Assembly (NCBI RefSeq): GCF_024609215.1
Contig: NZ_JANIPD030000034.1
Span: 124,001 to 188,000, forward strand
Direction of reading: 5' to 3'
Length of the DNA stretch: 64,000 bases
From: Curtanaerobium respiraculi
GTDB taxonomy: Bacteria > Actinomycetota > Coriobacteriia > Coriobacteriales > Eggerthellaceae
Under the pieces are notes generated by a model that was not told where the DNA came from, did not search any database, and worked only from the letters and a program-made list of their open reading frames with translations. This document shows positions 24,947 through 33,594 of this stretch, in pieces (position 1 is the stretch's first letter; every line of letters begins with the position of its first letter). The position numbers and the translations under genes were made by a program.

Positions 24947-27124
24947 TTACGCCCAGAACATGAACGGACGAATGAGGGCCGTGTATGCCCAGGGGTACGC
25001 ATCTGAATACCAACCGGTTTCCGCGACGAAGAACAGCAGGAAGCTGTACGCAATGCTCAAGGCGACCAGCACAGGGAGCACCTTCATGCCCGTCTGGTAC
25101 CCCGAGCTCCCATGGTCCATGTTCTCGTTGAGGATGAACAGGGTCAAGACGTTCACCATCAGGAACATCACGCTGAAGTCGGCGTAGTAGCGCTGCAGGA
25201 TACCCGCCATCTCCGCATCCATGAGGGCGATGGCGATGCCGCCGAACAGCAGCACCATCATGACCCCGGCCGTGGTATGGGTGGCGCGCGTGTGAACGCG
25301 CATGGCCATGGCGCGCCCGACGAACGGCAGCACCCACAGGATCGGCAGGCAGGCGAAGATGCCGCCGAAGGTGACTTCCTTAATGGTCTGGCCCATGTAC
25401 AGGGTGTCGAAGATGGCAGGCTGCAGGTACGGGAACACGCCGGTGGTGGTGGGCGTCTGAAGGAAGAACGCGAACAGCGCCGGCGCCAGGCGGCCCAGGT
25501 CCCATCCGCGTTTCGTCATATCGTTGGTGGTGAGGTTGTAGTTGCTGCCGAAATCGGTGAAGCTGCCGAACCGCGCGTGGTTGTACATCATGATGCCAGC
25601 ACCCACGATGGCGTAGGGCGCGATCAGGCAGGCGAATTCGATGGCGCCGCGCTTGGTCAGCATGCGCCGCTCCGTGACGTAGCGCCGCCAGAACAGGGGG
25701 AACGCGATCAGCGAGAGCAGGACGAGCTGCGGACGGCACCCCACGACGAGCGCCATGCACAGCGAACCGCCCAGGTACCAGCCCCAGGGGCGCTCCGAGC
25801 TCCTGCCGCGCATCCACAGGTACAGGCCCCACATGGAGAACGCGAGCGCCATCATGATCGGCAGGCTGTAGAATGTCGGGAATTTGACCAGATACACAAT
25901 GCCGCAGCAGAATACGAGCGGGATCTGCAACAGCAGGTACAGCCCCAGGTTCACTCGCTTGAAATGGTAGCGGGCGAAACGGTCGAGCAGGGCCGTGCAC
26001 CCGAGGATGAAGGCGACCGCCGCAAGCCACACGCCCACCGCCGTCGGGAAACTTCCGCCCGTGGCGAGGTAGTACGGCAGGTAGAACACCACTTCGGGCA
26101 CCACGCCGAAATAGACGTAGTAGTGCCCCTTGTAGTAGGCGGTATCCCACAGGCAGTCCTCGCCGGTCTCCTTCTGAAGCTCGTCGCGCGCGCCCTTGTC
26201 GTAGGGGTTGTCCATCTGCTTCAACCAATCGGGCGGTTCGACCTCCAGGTACAGGTGCCCGTTCGCCATGGCCTCCGCGAGCATGGCGTATTGCTGGGAA
26301 TTCAGCCCGCCGACCTCGTAGGTGGTCACCACGCTCGTCTTGTTCCAGGATCCGTAGTTGTAGTTGTGCGTCGCGACGCCCACCATGTTGCTGCCCGTGA
26401 ACAGCATCGCGCTGATGAGCCATATCTCGAAGAGGTTCGCGATGATGGTGCAGGTCTTCGCCACGTGCGGATGGTGCACCATGTGGATGTGGTAGATGGT
26501 CGAACCGGGCCGGAACATGTAGATGAGGGCGATCACCGCGAGCGCCAAGGCGAAGCGCCCGAGGTCGAAGCGGAACGGGAAGGTGTTGTTCAGGTACACC
26601 GTCTTGATCTTGATAGGGTAGCTGACCTCGTCCCCCACCACCTCGATGCGGAGGTTCTGGGTCATGCCGGTCGTGGCGAGCTTGATGTACTCGGTGCCGT
26701 CGTCGTTGGTGGTGAGCGTGCGCTCGGGCACGCCGGCGGAATATTCGGTCGAATCGAAGTACGTCTCGTGGCCGCTGTCGGTGAACTGTATCTTCACCTG
26801 CACGTTCTGCGCCGCCTGGGAGCCGTCGAAATCGATGCGGACGTTCTTGACCTCCTTGTTCAGGCGCGAGAACTCGATCACGTGGTTCGCCTCGGTCAGC
26901 TTGTACGTCTCGTCGGCGTTCTGGTCGAGGGCGAGCTGCGATTCCATGTTGATGCAGTCCAGGCCGCGCGTGGCCCAGTGGTTCATGTTGAAGGCGAAGA
27001 TCTCGAGCAGGGCGGCCGTGAGGAGCAACGCGAGCGCGACGCGCACGTAGTGCACGGTGAGCATGCCATGATGGTGCATGAACGCACGCATGGCCTGGCG
27101 GAATCTTTCCCACGTCGTTTGCAT
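24947..27124 (-). CDS. large polytopic membrane protein, possibly GT-C type
   Basis: A 725-residue membrane protein with about 13 helices. After the first helix comes a soluble beta-rich stretch of about 150 residues (residues 45-190, e.g. VRIDFDGSQAAQNVQVKIQF) that looks like a sugar- or lipid-recognition domain. The rest alternates helices and short loops (YYKGHYYVYFGVVPEVVFYLP, PQLVLLSLIAF). The layout resembles family GT-C glycosyltransferases that use polyprenyl-phosphate sugars. I see no diagnostic D-D/DxE catalytic motif, so the class is a guess. The ATG is only eight bases after a TATAAT hexamer at 27133-27138, with no Shine-Dalgarno. It is followed directly by the Vsr gene. Confidence 0.7.
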   Translation of the reverse strand: MQTTWERFRQAMRAFMHHHGMLTVHYVRVALALLLTAALLEIFAFNMNHWATRGLDCINMESQLALDQNADETYKLTEANHVIEFSRLNKEVKNVRIDFDGSQAAQNVQVKIQFTDSGHETYFDSTEYSAGVPERTLTTNDDGTEYIKLATTGMTQNLRIEVVGDEVSYPIKIKTVYLNNTFPFRFDLGRFALALAVIALIYMFRPGSTIYHIHMVHHPHVAKTCTIIANLFEIWLISAMLFTGSNMVGVATHNYNYGSWNKTSVVTTYEVGGLNSQQYAMLAEAMANGHLYLEVEPPDWLKQMDNPYDKGARDELQKETGEDCLWDTAYYKGHYYVYFGVVPEVVFYLPYYLATGGSFPTAVGVWLAAVAFILGCTALLDRFARYHFKRVNLGLYLLLQIPLVFCCGIVYLVKFPTFYSLPIMMALAFSMWGLYLWMRGRSSERPWGWYLGGSLCMALVVGCRPQLVLLSLIAFPLFWRRYVTERRMLTKRGAIEFACLIAPYAIVGAGIMMYNHARFGSFTDFGSNYNLTTNDMTKRGWDLGRLAPALFAFFLQTPTTTGVFPYLQPAIFDTLYMGQTIKEVTFGGIFACLPILWVLPFVGRAMAMRVHTRATHTTAGVMMVLLFGGIAIALMDAEMAGILQRYYADFSVMFLMVNVLTLFILNENMDHGSSGYQTGMKVLPVLVALSIAYSFLLFFVAETGWYSDAYPWAYTALIRPFMFWA

Positions 27125-27132
27125 ATCGGTTC

Positions 27133-27138
27133 ATTATA
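27133..27138 (-). promoter_or_regulatory. TATAAT element suggesting a leaderless mRNA
   Basis: TATAAT on the minus strand ends eight bases before the start codon of the membrane-protein gene. A transcript starting at the usual distance would begin at or next to the ATG. No good -35 hexamer is seen at 17 bases. Confidence 0.5.
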
Positions 27139-27198
27139 GGGGAAAACGCCGTGCCGGCGCATGCGGGCAGGAGGCTGGCAGCCGCTCGCCCACCCCCT

Positions 27199-27984
27199 TC
27201 ACGAACGACAAAGCGGGCCGGGGACGCACACCTTGCGCAACCCGATGCGCTCGACATGGACCTCGATATCGTAAAGCCGCCCCATCGATTCGTCTGTGAT
27301 GATGTTCTGCGCCGAATCGACCGCACGGATCTTCCCATCCGCCAAAATGGCGCACGTGCCGTGCAGCAAGAGCGCATGATCGGGGAAATGCGTGGTCATG
27401 AGCACCCCCATGCCACGGGCGCGCAACTTCTCCACCAACTCGATGAACTTATACTGGTTCCCGAAGTCGAGATGCGCGGTGGGCTCGTCCAGGATGAGCA
27501 GCTCGGGATCTTGCGCCAACGCCGAGGCGATCATGACCAACTGGCGCTCGCTGCCCGAGATATCGGTATAGGGCTTGCCGGCGATATGCGCAATGCCCAG
27601 GTACTCGAGCTGCTCCATCGCGCACGTGCGCTCATCTGCCCCCGGGTTGGCAAGCCGCCCCATGCGCGACGTGCACCCCATGGTAACCACGTCGAGCACC
27701 GGATAGCCGAAGCTGGAAGCATGGCTTTGGGGGATGTAGGCGATCTTGCGGGCAAGGTCGCGGGCCTTCCAGCTCTGCACGGGAACGCCATCGACCAGCA
27801 CTTCCCCGCCGGAGGTGCGATAGGCGCCTATGATGCATTGCAGCAGCGTTGATTTGCCTTGCCCATTGCCGCCCAAAATGCAGAGGACATCAGGGGATTC
27901 GTATGAGAAGGTGATGCCGTCCAATACCTTCCGCGCGTCCGGGGCATATGAGAAGTTGACATCATCGACTTCGAGCCGCATCAC
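27199..27984 (-). CDS. ABC importer ATPase (FecE/BtuD type)
   Basis: A 261-residue ATPase of the iron-siderophore/heme/cobalamin importer family. Walker A is GGNGQGKSTLL near residue 38. The Q-loop is IAYIPQSH. The signature is ISGSERQLVMIASALAQDP, with Ser in place of the second Gly. Walker B is LLILDEPTAHLD, and the H-loop is TTHFPDHA. It overlaps the stop of the permease gene by four bases (ATGA), so the two are translationally coupled. It energises the permease encoded just upstream. Confidence 0.93.
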   Translation of the reverse strand: MMRLEVDDVNFSYAPDARKVLDGITFSYESPDVLCILGGNGQGKSTLLQCIIGAYRTSGGEVLVDGVPVQSWKARDLARKIAYIPQSHASSFGYPVLDVVTMGCTSRMGRLANPGADERTCAMEQLEYLGIAHIAGKPYTDISGSERQLVMIASALAQDPELLILDEPTAHLDFGNQYKFIELVEKLRARGMGVLMTTHFPDHALLLHGTCAILADGKIRAVDSAQNIITDESMGRLYDIEVHVERIGLRKVCVPGPLCRS

Positions 27985-29003
27985 CAGTTCACCTTCTTTT
28001 TATAGATGAAGTAGAGGAACATGGGGACGCCGATGATGCCGGTGATCACGCCGATGGGTATCTCGGTCGCGGTCAGCGTGCGGCATATGTCGTCGATGAC
28101 CAGCAGATAGCATATGCCAAGCGATGCCGATGCGGGGACGAGCCGCCGGAAATCAGGGCCGACGAGCATGCGTGAAAGATGGGGGATCACGATGCCCACC
28201 CATCCGATGATGCCCGAGATCGACACCACGAGCGCCGTGAGCATCGAGCTCGCGCCGATAACGACCGTGCGGTCGACCCGCACGTTCACGCCGAGGGAAC
28301 GCGCTTCCTGGTCTCTCATGGAGAGCACGTTGATGCGCCAGCGAAACAGGATGATCACTACCATGCACAGGGTGTAAAGCGGCAAGATGCGCGCGATCTC
28401 ATCGATGCCGACTCCGGAAAGGGTCCCCATGATCCAGTACACTATCTGCGGCAGCTTCTCGGTGGGATCGGCCACGAACTTGAGCAGCGAGACGAGCGAC
28501 GCGAAAAGCGAACCGATGAGCATGCCGGCAAGCACCAGGGTTACGGTGTCCTTGCGCCCGCGGGCCGCGATCAGAAACGTGAGCCCCACGGCCAAAAGCC
28601 CGAAGCACACGGCGAAAAGCTGTATGCTCGCCGCGCCAAGCGACATGATGATGGCAAGCCCCGCCCCGAAGCCCGCCCCGTTGGAGACGCCCAAGGTATA
28701 GGGGGAGGCGAGCGGGTTCTTGAAGATGCCCTGGAACACGGCGCCGGCGACGGCGAGCCCCGCACCGACGAGCGACGCAGCCACCACACGGGGCAGCCGC
28801 GTCTGCATGACCACGCTGGTGGTAAGGTCGCCCATGTCGCCTGAAGTGCCTGCCATGGCACCGAGGACGATCGACCACACATCCCCAAGGGGCACTTGGT
28901 AGGCCCCTATCGAGAGAGAGAAAAAGAAGATGGCGATGGGGAGGATGACGAGCACGGCGCCTGCGGCCGTCCTCCACAACCTGGTTTTAACGGCGGTCTC
29001 CAT
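27981..29003 (-). CDS. ABC importer permease (FecCD/BtuC type)
   Basis: A 340-residue inner-membrane permease with about nine to ten helices from the FecCD family. It has the family GAVFQGIFKNPLASPYTLGV near residue 88 and GIIGWVGIVIPHLSRMLVG near 267. The permease forms the channel for the siderophore, heme or cobalamin carried by the binding protein encoded before it. No Shine-Dalgarno is seen at ATG 29003. Twenty-three bases separate it from the upstream binding-protein stop. Confidence 0.94.
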   Translation of the reverse strand: METAVKTRLWRTAAGAVLVILPIAIFFFSLSIGAYQVPLGDVWSIVLGAMAGTSGDMGDLTTSVVMQTRLPRVVAASLVGAGLAVAGAVFQGIFKNPLASPYTLGVSNGAGFGAGLAIIMSLGAASIQLFAVCFGLLAVGLTFLIAARGRKDTVTLVLAGMLIGSLFASLVSLLKFVADPTEKLPQIVYWIMGTLSGVGIDEIARILPLYTLCMVVIILFRWRINVLSMRDQEARSLGVNVRVDRTVVIGASSMLTALVVSISGIIGWVGIVIPHLSRMLVGPDFRRLVPASASLGICYLLVIDDICRTLTATEIPIGVITGIIGVPMFLYFIYKKKVNW

Positions 29004-29026
29004 AACGGGAATGGCCTATGTGCTCC

Positions 29027-30166
29027 TTATTCCACGGTACCCGTGAAGTCGATGCCATAGAAGGTCTTGTAGAACTCGTCCGCATGGCTCTTGACCTGCG
29101 CGGCGGAAATGAGATTGGGATACAGGACATGAGCCATCCACATCTCGCCCAGGGCAATGGAATCGGCATCGGGGTTGCCCCAGGGTTTCGTCCAATATGG
29201 CGCGTTCACGACCTTGCCGTTCTTCACGGCATCGAGCGCGGCATATTGGGCATCGGTGGTGATGGTGGTGTAGTCGTCGTAGCGATCTTGCGTGATGATG
29301 ATATCGGGCGACCACGATGCCACCAACTCGGCGTTGTAGTCGGTGTTCCCCTGAACGCCGGCTGCCGCCACCGCATTCGTGGCGCCCGCGCGAAGCAGCA
29401 TGCAACCGACATACTTGTCGTTGCCGTATGCTATGCCGCCGGCCAACACCGCAGCAGCGGGACGCTCGTTATCACCGAGCCCGCCGACGGCCTTCTCGAC
29501 GATATCGCGGCTTTCCTTGCAGAATTCCCACAAACGGCTTGCCTTGTCAGACGCGCCAGCCAGCTTGCCGAGCGTCTCGATGGCCCATTTGCAGCCCTCG
29601 GTATAAGCGGCGTCTGCGTTGGCCAGGCGCGGATTCTGAGCCTCCGCCTGCTTGCCCTCGCCGCGCAGGGAGACGACCACGACGGGGATGCCCAAGTCGC
29701 GAACTTGCTTGATGGCATCTTCGGGCGCCTGCGATGCCGCGATGACCACATCCGGCTTGAGCGAAGCGATATTCTCGACGTTCCATTCCTTCAAGCCACC
29801 GGGCGTGGGCATGCTCTCAATACCGGGGAACACGTCGGTCATGTAGTTGCCTAGATTCTTCCTCCACCCATCGACCACACCCACGATGCGTTCCTGCGCG
29901 CCCAATTGGCACAGGATATCCAGCGAATGATGCTGCAGGACGACCATGCGATCGCAGGGAGCGTTTACCTTCACATCGTTGCCGTTTTGATCGGTAAACG
30001 ACCACTCCTCTTTTGAAGACGAGCTTGTCGCCTTGGCGGGCTCGGCATCAGAGGCACCCGAAGAACAGCCAAACAAGGAGAAAACCGCAAGCGAGCCCAC
30101 CCCGACTGCTGACAGCTTCAGAAAACCCCTTCGATCGAAATTAGTCGGTCCGCTCGGCTTGCTCAT
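29027..30166 (-). CDS. substrate-binding lipoprotein (FecB/BtuF type), Tat signal
   Basis: A 379-residue periplasmic-binding lipoprotein for an iron-siderophore, heme or cobalamin importer. The Tat signal (DRRGFLKLSAVGVG) is followed by a lipobox (SLFGC), so it is exported folded and lipid-anchored. The body has two lobes typical of FecB/BtuF: DRMVVLQHHSLDILCQLGA, IASLKPDVVIAASQAP and VASWSPDIIITQDR. ATG 30166 has GGGAG six bases upstream; in-frame ATGs 12 and 39 bases earlier have weaker sites. The Tat route suggests a ligand or metal loaded in the cytoplasm. It is the first gene of the ABC operon. Confidence 0.9.
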   Translation of the reverse strand: MSKPSGPTNFDRRGFLKLSAVGVGSLAVFSLFGCSSGASDAEPAKATSSSSKEEWSFTDQNGNDVKVNAPCDRMVVLQHHSLDILCQLGAQERIVGVVDGWRKNLGNYMTDVFPGIESMPTPGGLKEWNVENIASLKPDVVIAASQAPEDAIKQVRDLGIPVVVVSLRGEGKQAEAQNPRLANADAAYTEGCKWAIETLGKLAGASDKASRLWEFCKESRDIVEKAVGGLGDNERPAAAVLAGGIAYGNDKYVGCMLLRAGATNAVAAAGVQGNTDYNAELVASWSPDIIITQDRYDDYTTITTDAQYAALDAVKNGKVVNAPYWTKPWGNPDADSIALGEMWMAHVLYPNLISAAQVKSHADEFYKTFYGIDFTGTVE

Positions 30167-30230
30167 ATTCGCTCCCATCTTTCTGCGTTGCAATGCGCCT
30201 CTCACCTTGCCCGGTTAGAGACGATACGTA

Positions 30231-30250
30231 ATTATAGTTCGTGGACTATA
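30231..30250 (-). promoter_or_regulatory. promoter with an 18-bp palindrome for the ABC importer
   Basis: On the minus strand TATAAT (30236-30231) overlaps TATAGT-CCACGA-ACTATA, an 18-bp palindrome at 30250-30233. A dimeric repressor sitting there would block the importer, as DtxR- or Fur-type regulators do. The -35 hexamer is not clear, and the exact regulator cannot be named from the sequence. Confidence 0.6.
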
Positions 30251-30753
30251 TATTTATCGAGAATTATATTTACTTAAGGATATCGAACGAAAGCCGGACG
30301 CGACCCTGCCAGCACCGGATTGAAATCGCAGTTGGGGGTACGCTAATTTGCAACAAGCGTGGAAGATGGGTTGACGTTGACCCGCAATACTGCGATTTGG
30401 GATTGCCCCCTCGTGTGCGGGGAACATACCCCGATTGCCATCTTGCGGCACGGCACGTCGCCATACCCGTCACCATGGACAGCGTATCCACCCAGCCCGC
30501 GATCAGACGAAGGGGCCTCTAGGCCCGAGGGTCTGAACTAGCAGTTGGGATAGTGTGGGGCATATCGTCTACAACCATTTCTGTATTCGGCCCCGTAATA
30601 TTTGGCAGACAAATAGCCCACCCAGCTAATTTTTCTCTTCGCATTCGTATGCAAAAGAATAATGCAAGCACCCGAAAAAAAACCCTAAGCAGTGGAGCTA
30701 CCTGGGTATTTATAAAATACAACCAATATCGCGTTCATAGTCGCAAATCTGCG
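30251..30753. other. A/T-rich gap, possible CRISPR leader
   Basis: About 500 bases without a gene between the ABC operon and the first CRISPR repeat. The last 120 bases are A/T-rich (A runs near 30673-30680, then TTTATAAAATAC). They flank the perfectly conserved end of the array, so I take them as the probable leader. A 28-base stretch at 30403-30430 resembles a type I-E repeat, but it is single. Confidence 0.5.
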
Positions 30754-31899
30754 TAAGTATAACGCAATGAATGGAGACTGATTCTCAACCAGACCTACGC
30801 GTTCGCGAACCCGCACGATAAGTATAACGCAATGAATGGAGACTGATTCTCAACATTGCGTCGCAGGCGTGGTCGTCCTCCTTTAAGTATAACGCAATGA
30901 ATGGAGACTGATTCTCAACTCTTTCGGCACGTGAAGCTCGTTCTGCAATAAGTATAACGCAATGAATGGAGACTGATTCTCAACTTCTCGAACGTGAGCC
31001 TGATTCGCTCTCTAAGTATAACGCAATGAATGGAGACTGATTCTCAACCTCGAACTGAGCGTTGGTGAACTGCCTTTAAGTATAACGCAATGAATGGAGA
31101 CTGATTCTCAACTCTTGGCTTCCGTCCCAGTACCACACCTTAAGTATAACGCAATGAATGGAGACTGATTCTCAACCAGATGAGCAACATCGTCAACGGG
31201 AAACTAAGTATAACGCAATGAATGGAGACTGATTCTCAACTGCCCACCGACAGGCTCGTTAACGTCAATAAGTATAACGCAATGAATGGAGACTGATTCT
31301 CAACGTGTCCTCATCGACCTTGCGTAGGTTCCTAAGTATAACGCAATGAATGGAGACTGATTCTCAACTCGCGGCCCGTGTATTCTTCCTTATCATTAAG
31401 TATAACGCAATGAATGGAGACTGATTCTCAACAAGTCAATCATCGTCTACGCCATGCGAATAAGTATAACGCAATGAATGGAGACTGATTCTCAACCTCG
31501 AACTGAGCGTTGGTGAACTGCCTTTAAGTATAACGCAATGAATGGAGACTGATTCTCAACTGAAGGAGATGGCTGCGCACCTCCGCAGTAAGTATAACGC
31601 AATGAATGGAGACTGATTCTCAACTACTTCGCCCCGTTCCGTCCGCGCCCTCTAAGTATAACGCAATGAATGGAGACTGATTCTCAACATGCGCCATATC
31701 GTTTACGACGGAATCGTAAGTATAACGCAATGAATGGAGACTGATTCTCAACTCTTGTGTCTCATCGATAGCGATTCCTGTAAGTATAACGCAATGAATG
31801 GAGACTGATTCTCAACACTACAACGCGGGCGATTTGACCGTGGCTAAGTATAACGCAATGAATGGAGACTGATTCTCAACAGGTATTTCCCGAGCCGCC

Positions 31900-33420
31900 G
31901 ATCGCGTGCCGAATGTTGGTGTAACGGCTGTTCAGCGGATGCATTGATTGCATGAAGCGGAACGGCCATCGTCTAGAATCGTCAATTGCTGAAGTTGATA
32001 GATTCATGAGAAAGGCGATGACCGCAATGGCCAGTTTACTTCACGACGGCACCATCGTGCCCGAGATTCCCGGATTCGACGACGGCATGGTGGACATGGG
32101 GGAGCTGATCCGCACGATGGCGGAGTCCCTCGTCAACGAGATCATGGACGCTCAGGCCGACGACGCCTGCGCCGAGGGCAACATGCGCAACGGCTACCGC
32201 GAGCGCAGGCTCGTCACCAGCGTGGGCGCGATCACGCTGCGCATCCCCAAGCTGCGCATGGGCACCTACTTCCCGGAGGACCTGCTGGTGCGCTACTCGC
32301 GCGTGGACCGCGCCGTGGTGGCCGCCGTGAGCGAGATGGTGACCAGCGGCGTCAGCACCCGCAAGGTCGAGCGCGTCGCGCAGACCATGGGCATATCGCA
32401 GATGAGCGCCAGCCAGGTTTCCAGGATCTGCGAGTCACTCGACGACACGGTGGCCGACCTGCAGGGGCGCGACCTGTCCGGCCTGCGATGGCCCTACCTG
32501 TGGCTGGACGCCACCTACATCAAGTGCAGGGACGCCGGCCACGTCTCGTCCACCGCGGTGGTCACCGCAATCGCGTGCGGCGAGGACGGCTACCGCAGGC
32601 TCGTTGGCCTGGACGCCATCGACACCGAGTCGTACCCGGGGTGGCTCTCCTTCCTCGAGTCGCTCAAAGCCCGCGGCATCGAGGGCGTGGTCTGCGTGAC
32701 CAGCGACGCCCACGAGGGGCTGAAGGCCGCCATCGCGGACGTGTGGCCCAAGGCGGCGTGGCAGAGGTGCATCGTGCATCTGGAGAGAAACGCCGCAAAG
32801 CACGCAGGCAACCAGGCCCAGAGGGCCGCCATCTTCCGCATCCTGCATACCGTGTTCGCGGAGTCCGACCCCGCGCTCGTGCGCGAGCTCTACCACCTGG
32901 CGTGCGACGAGATCCGCTCGTTCTGCGCGCAGGCGGCCGACATCCTGGAGGACGCCGAGCCGGACGCGCTGGCGTACCTCGACTTCCCCTACGAGCACCA
33001 CAGGCGTCTGCGCACAAACAACGTGCAGGAGCGCACCAACCGCGAGATCAAGCGCCGCTCCCGGGTCGTGCAGGTGTTCCCGTCCAGGAAGGCGCTCATC
33101 AGGATGGCCGGCGCCGTGCTGGCGGAGAAGGACGAGGAGTGGGCGGGAAGGCGCTGGTTCACGGAGGCGTCCACCATGCAGGCTTACGAGGACCCGGAGC
33201 GCCGAAAGCCGACCCCGGAGCCCACGTACGAGGGCACGGCCGCGGAGCAGGCTGCCAGGATCATAGACCTGGTCTTGAAGACGGACGTTGACTTGGGGAG
33301 GAGAGCCGCATAAGATGGCGAGGTCTTAGAGACAAGCCGGTTCCAGATGATTCTCGGTTTGCTCGGACGGCCTTCGGCCGCCCTCCCAAACCGAGGGTTA
33401 CACCAACGTTCGCGACACTA
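31900..33420 (+). mobile_element. IS256-family element inserted into a CRISPR spacer
   Basis: Both flanks carry CCGAGCCGCC (31890-31899 and 33421-33430), a 10-bp target duplication. Removing the element and one copy yields a spacer of 28 bases, the array standard, so these are the real insertion limits within a base or two. The ends share CGAA(T/C)GTTGGTGTAAC (left 31910-31925; right 33397-33412 in reverse). The element is 1521 bp with one transposase gene. Its G+C is visibly higher than that of the array. Confidence 0.9.
31952..33313 (+). CDS. IS256-family transposase
   Basis: A 453-residue DDE transposase of the IS256 (mutator-like) family. The acidic triad is visible: WLDATYIK (Asp near residue 187), TSDAHEGLKAAIADVWP (Asp near 251) and NVQERTNREIKRRSR (Glu near 359). 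Other family sequence includes RNGYRERRLVTSVGAI and WQRCIVHLERN. It appears complete, so the element may be mobile. The ATG at 31952 has no clear ribosome site. An internal ATG at 32021 (MTAMASLL) follows GAGAAAGGCG and may be the true start. Confidence 0.93.
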   Translation: MKRNGHRLESSIAEVDRFMRKAMTAMASLLHDGTIVPEIPGFDDGMVDMGELIRTMAESLVNEIMDAQADDACAEGNMRNGYRERRLVTSVGAITLRIPKLRMGTYFPEDLLVRYSRVDRAVVAAVSEMVTSGVSTRKVERVAQTMGISQMSASQVSRICESLDDTVADLQGRDLSGLRWPYLWLDATYIKCRDAGHVSSTAVVTAIACGEDGYRRLVGLDAIDTESYPGWLSFLESLKARGIEGVVCVTSDAHEGLKAAIADVWPKAAWQRCIVHLERNAAKHAGNQAQRAAIFRILHTVFAESDPALVRELYHLACDEIRSFCAQAADILEDAEPDALAYLDFPYEHHRRLRTNNVQERTNREIKRRSRVVQVFPSRKALIRMAGAVLAEKDEEWAGRRWFTEASTMQAYEDPERRKPTPEPTYEGTAAEQAARIIDLVLKTDVDLGRRAA

Positions 33421-33594
33421 CCGAGCCGCCATCGATCAATAAGTATAACGCAATGAATGGAGACTGATTCTCAACTCGATCGTCGCCTGCCGCTTGATGC
33501 GGTTAAGTATAACGCAATGAATAGAGGGCCGACCTTGCGCCTAACGTGCCATTCAACGACCGTCGCGAGATATCACACGCATTGAATTCAACAC

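Larger units (their letters stand above)
30754..33539 (-). CRISPR. type II-C CRISPR array with 20 repeats, interrupted by an IS
   Basis: Thirty-six-base repeats that read TAAGTATAACGC... to ...GATTCTCAAC on the plus strand start at 30754, 30819, 30884, 30949 and then every 64 bases up to 31845. After the IS come one more at 33440 and a degenerate last one at 33504. Eighteen spacers are intact and one (the 18th) is split by an IS256-family element. The first three spacers are 29 bases, all others 28. The crRNA strand is minus: its repeat begins GTTGAGAATCAGTC and ends GCGTTATACTTA, putting a TATACT -10 hexamer just before each spacer, as in Neisseria type II-C arrays. The last repeat keeps only the -10 half. 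The spacer at 31049-31076 equals the one at 31497-31524. The array faces the same way as cas9-cas1-cas2. Confidence 0.97.

Noticed and set aside
25112-27139. Plus-strand frame opposite the membrane-protein gene
   Set aside because: Composition (Arg/Glu/Gln/His-rich) and lack of hydrophobic segments mark it as an antisense shadow.
30241-30540. Short frames in the gap before the array
   Set aside because: All are under 95 codons, low in similarity and without ribosome sites.
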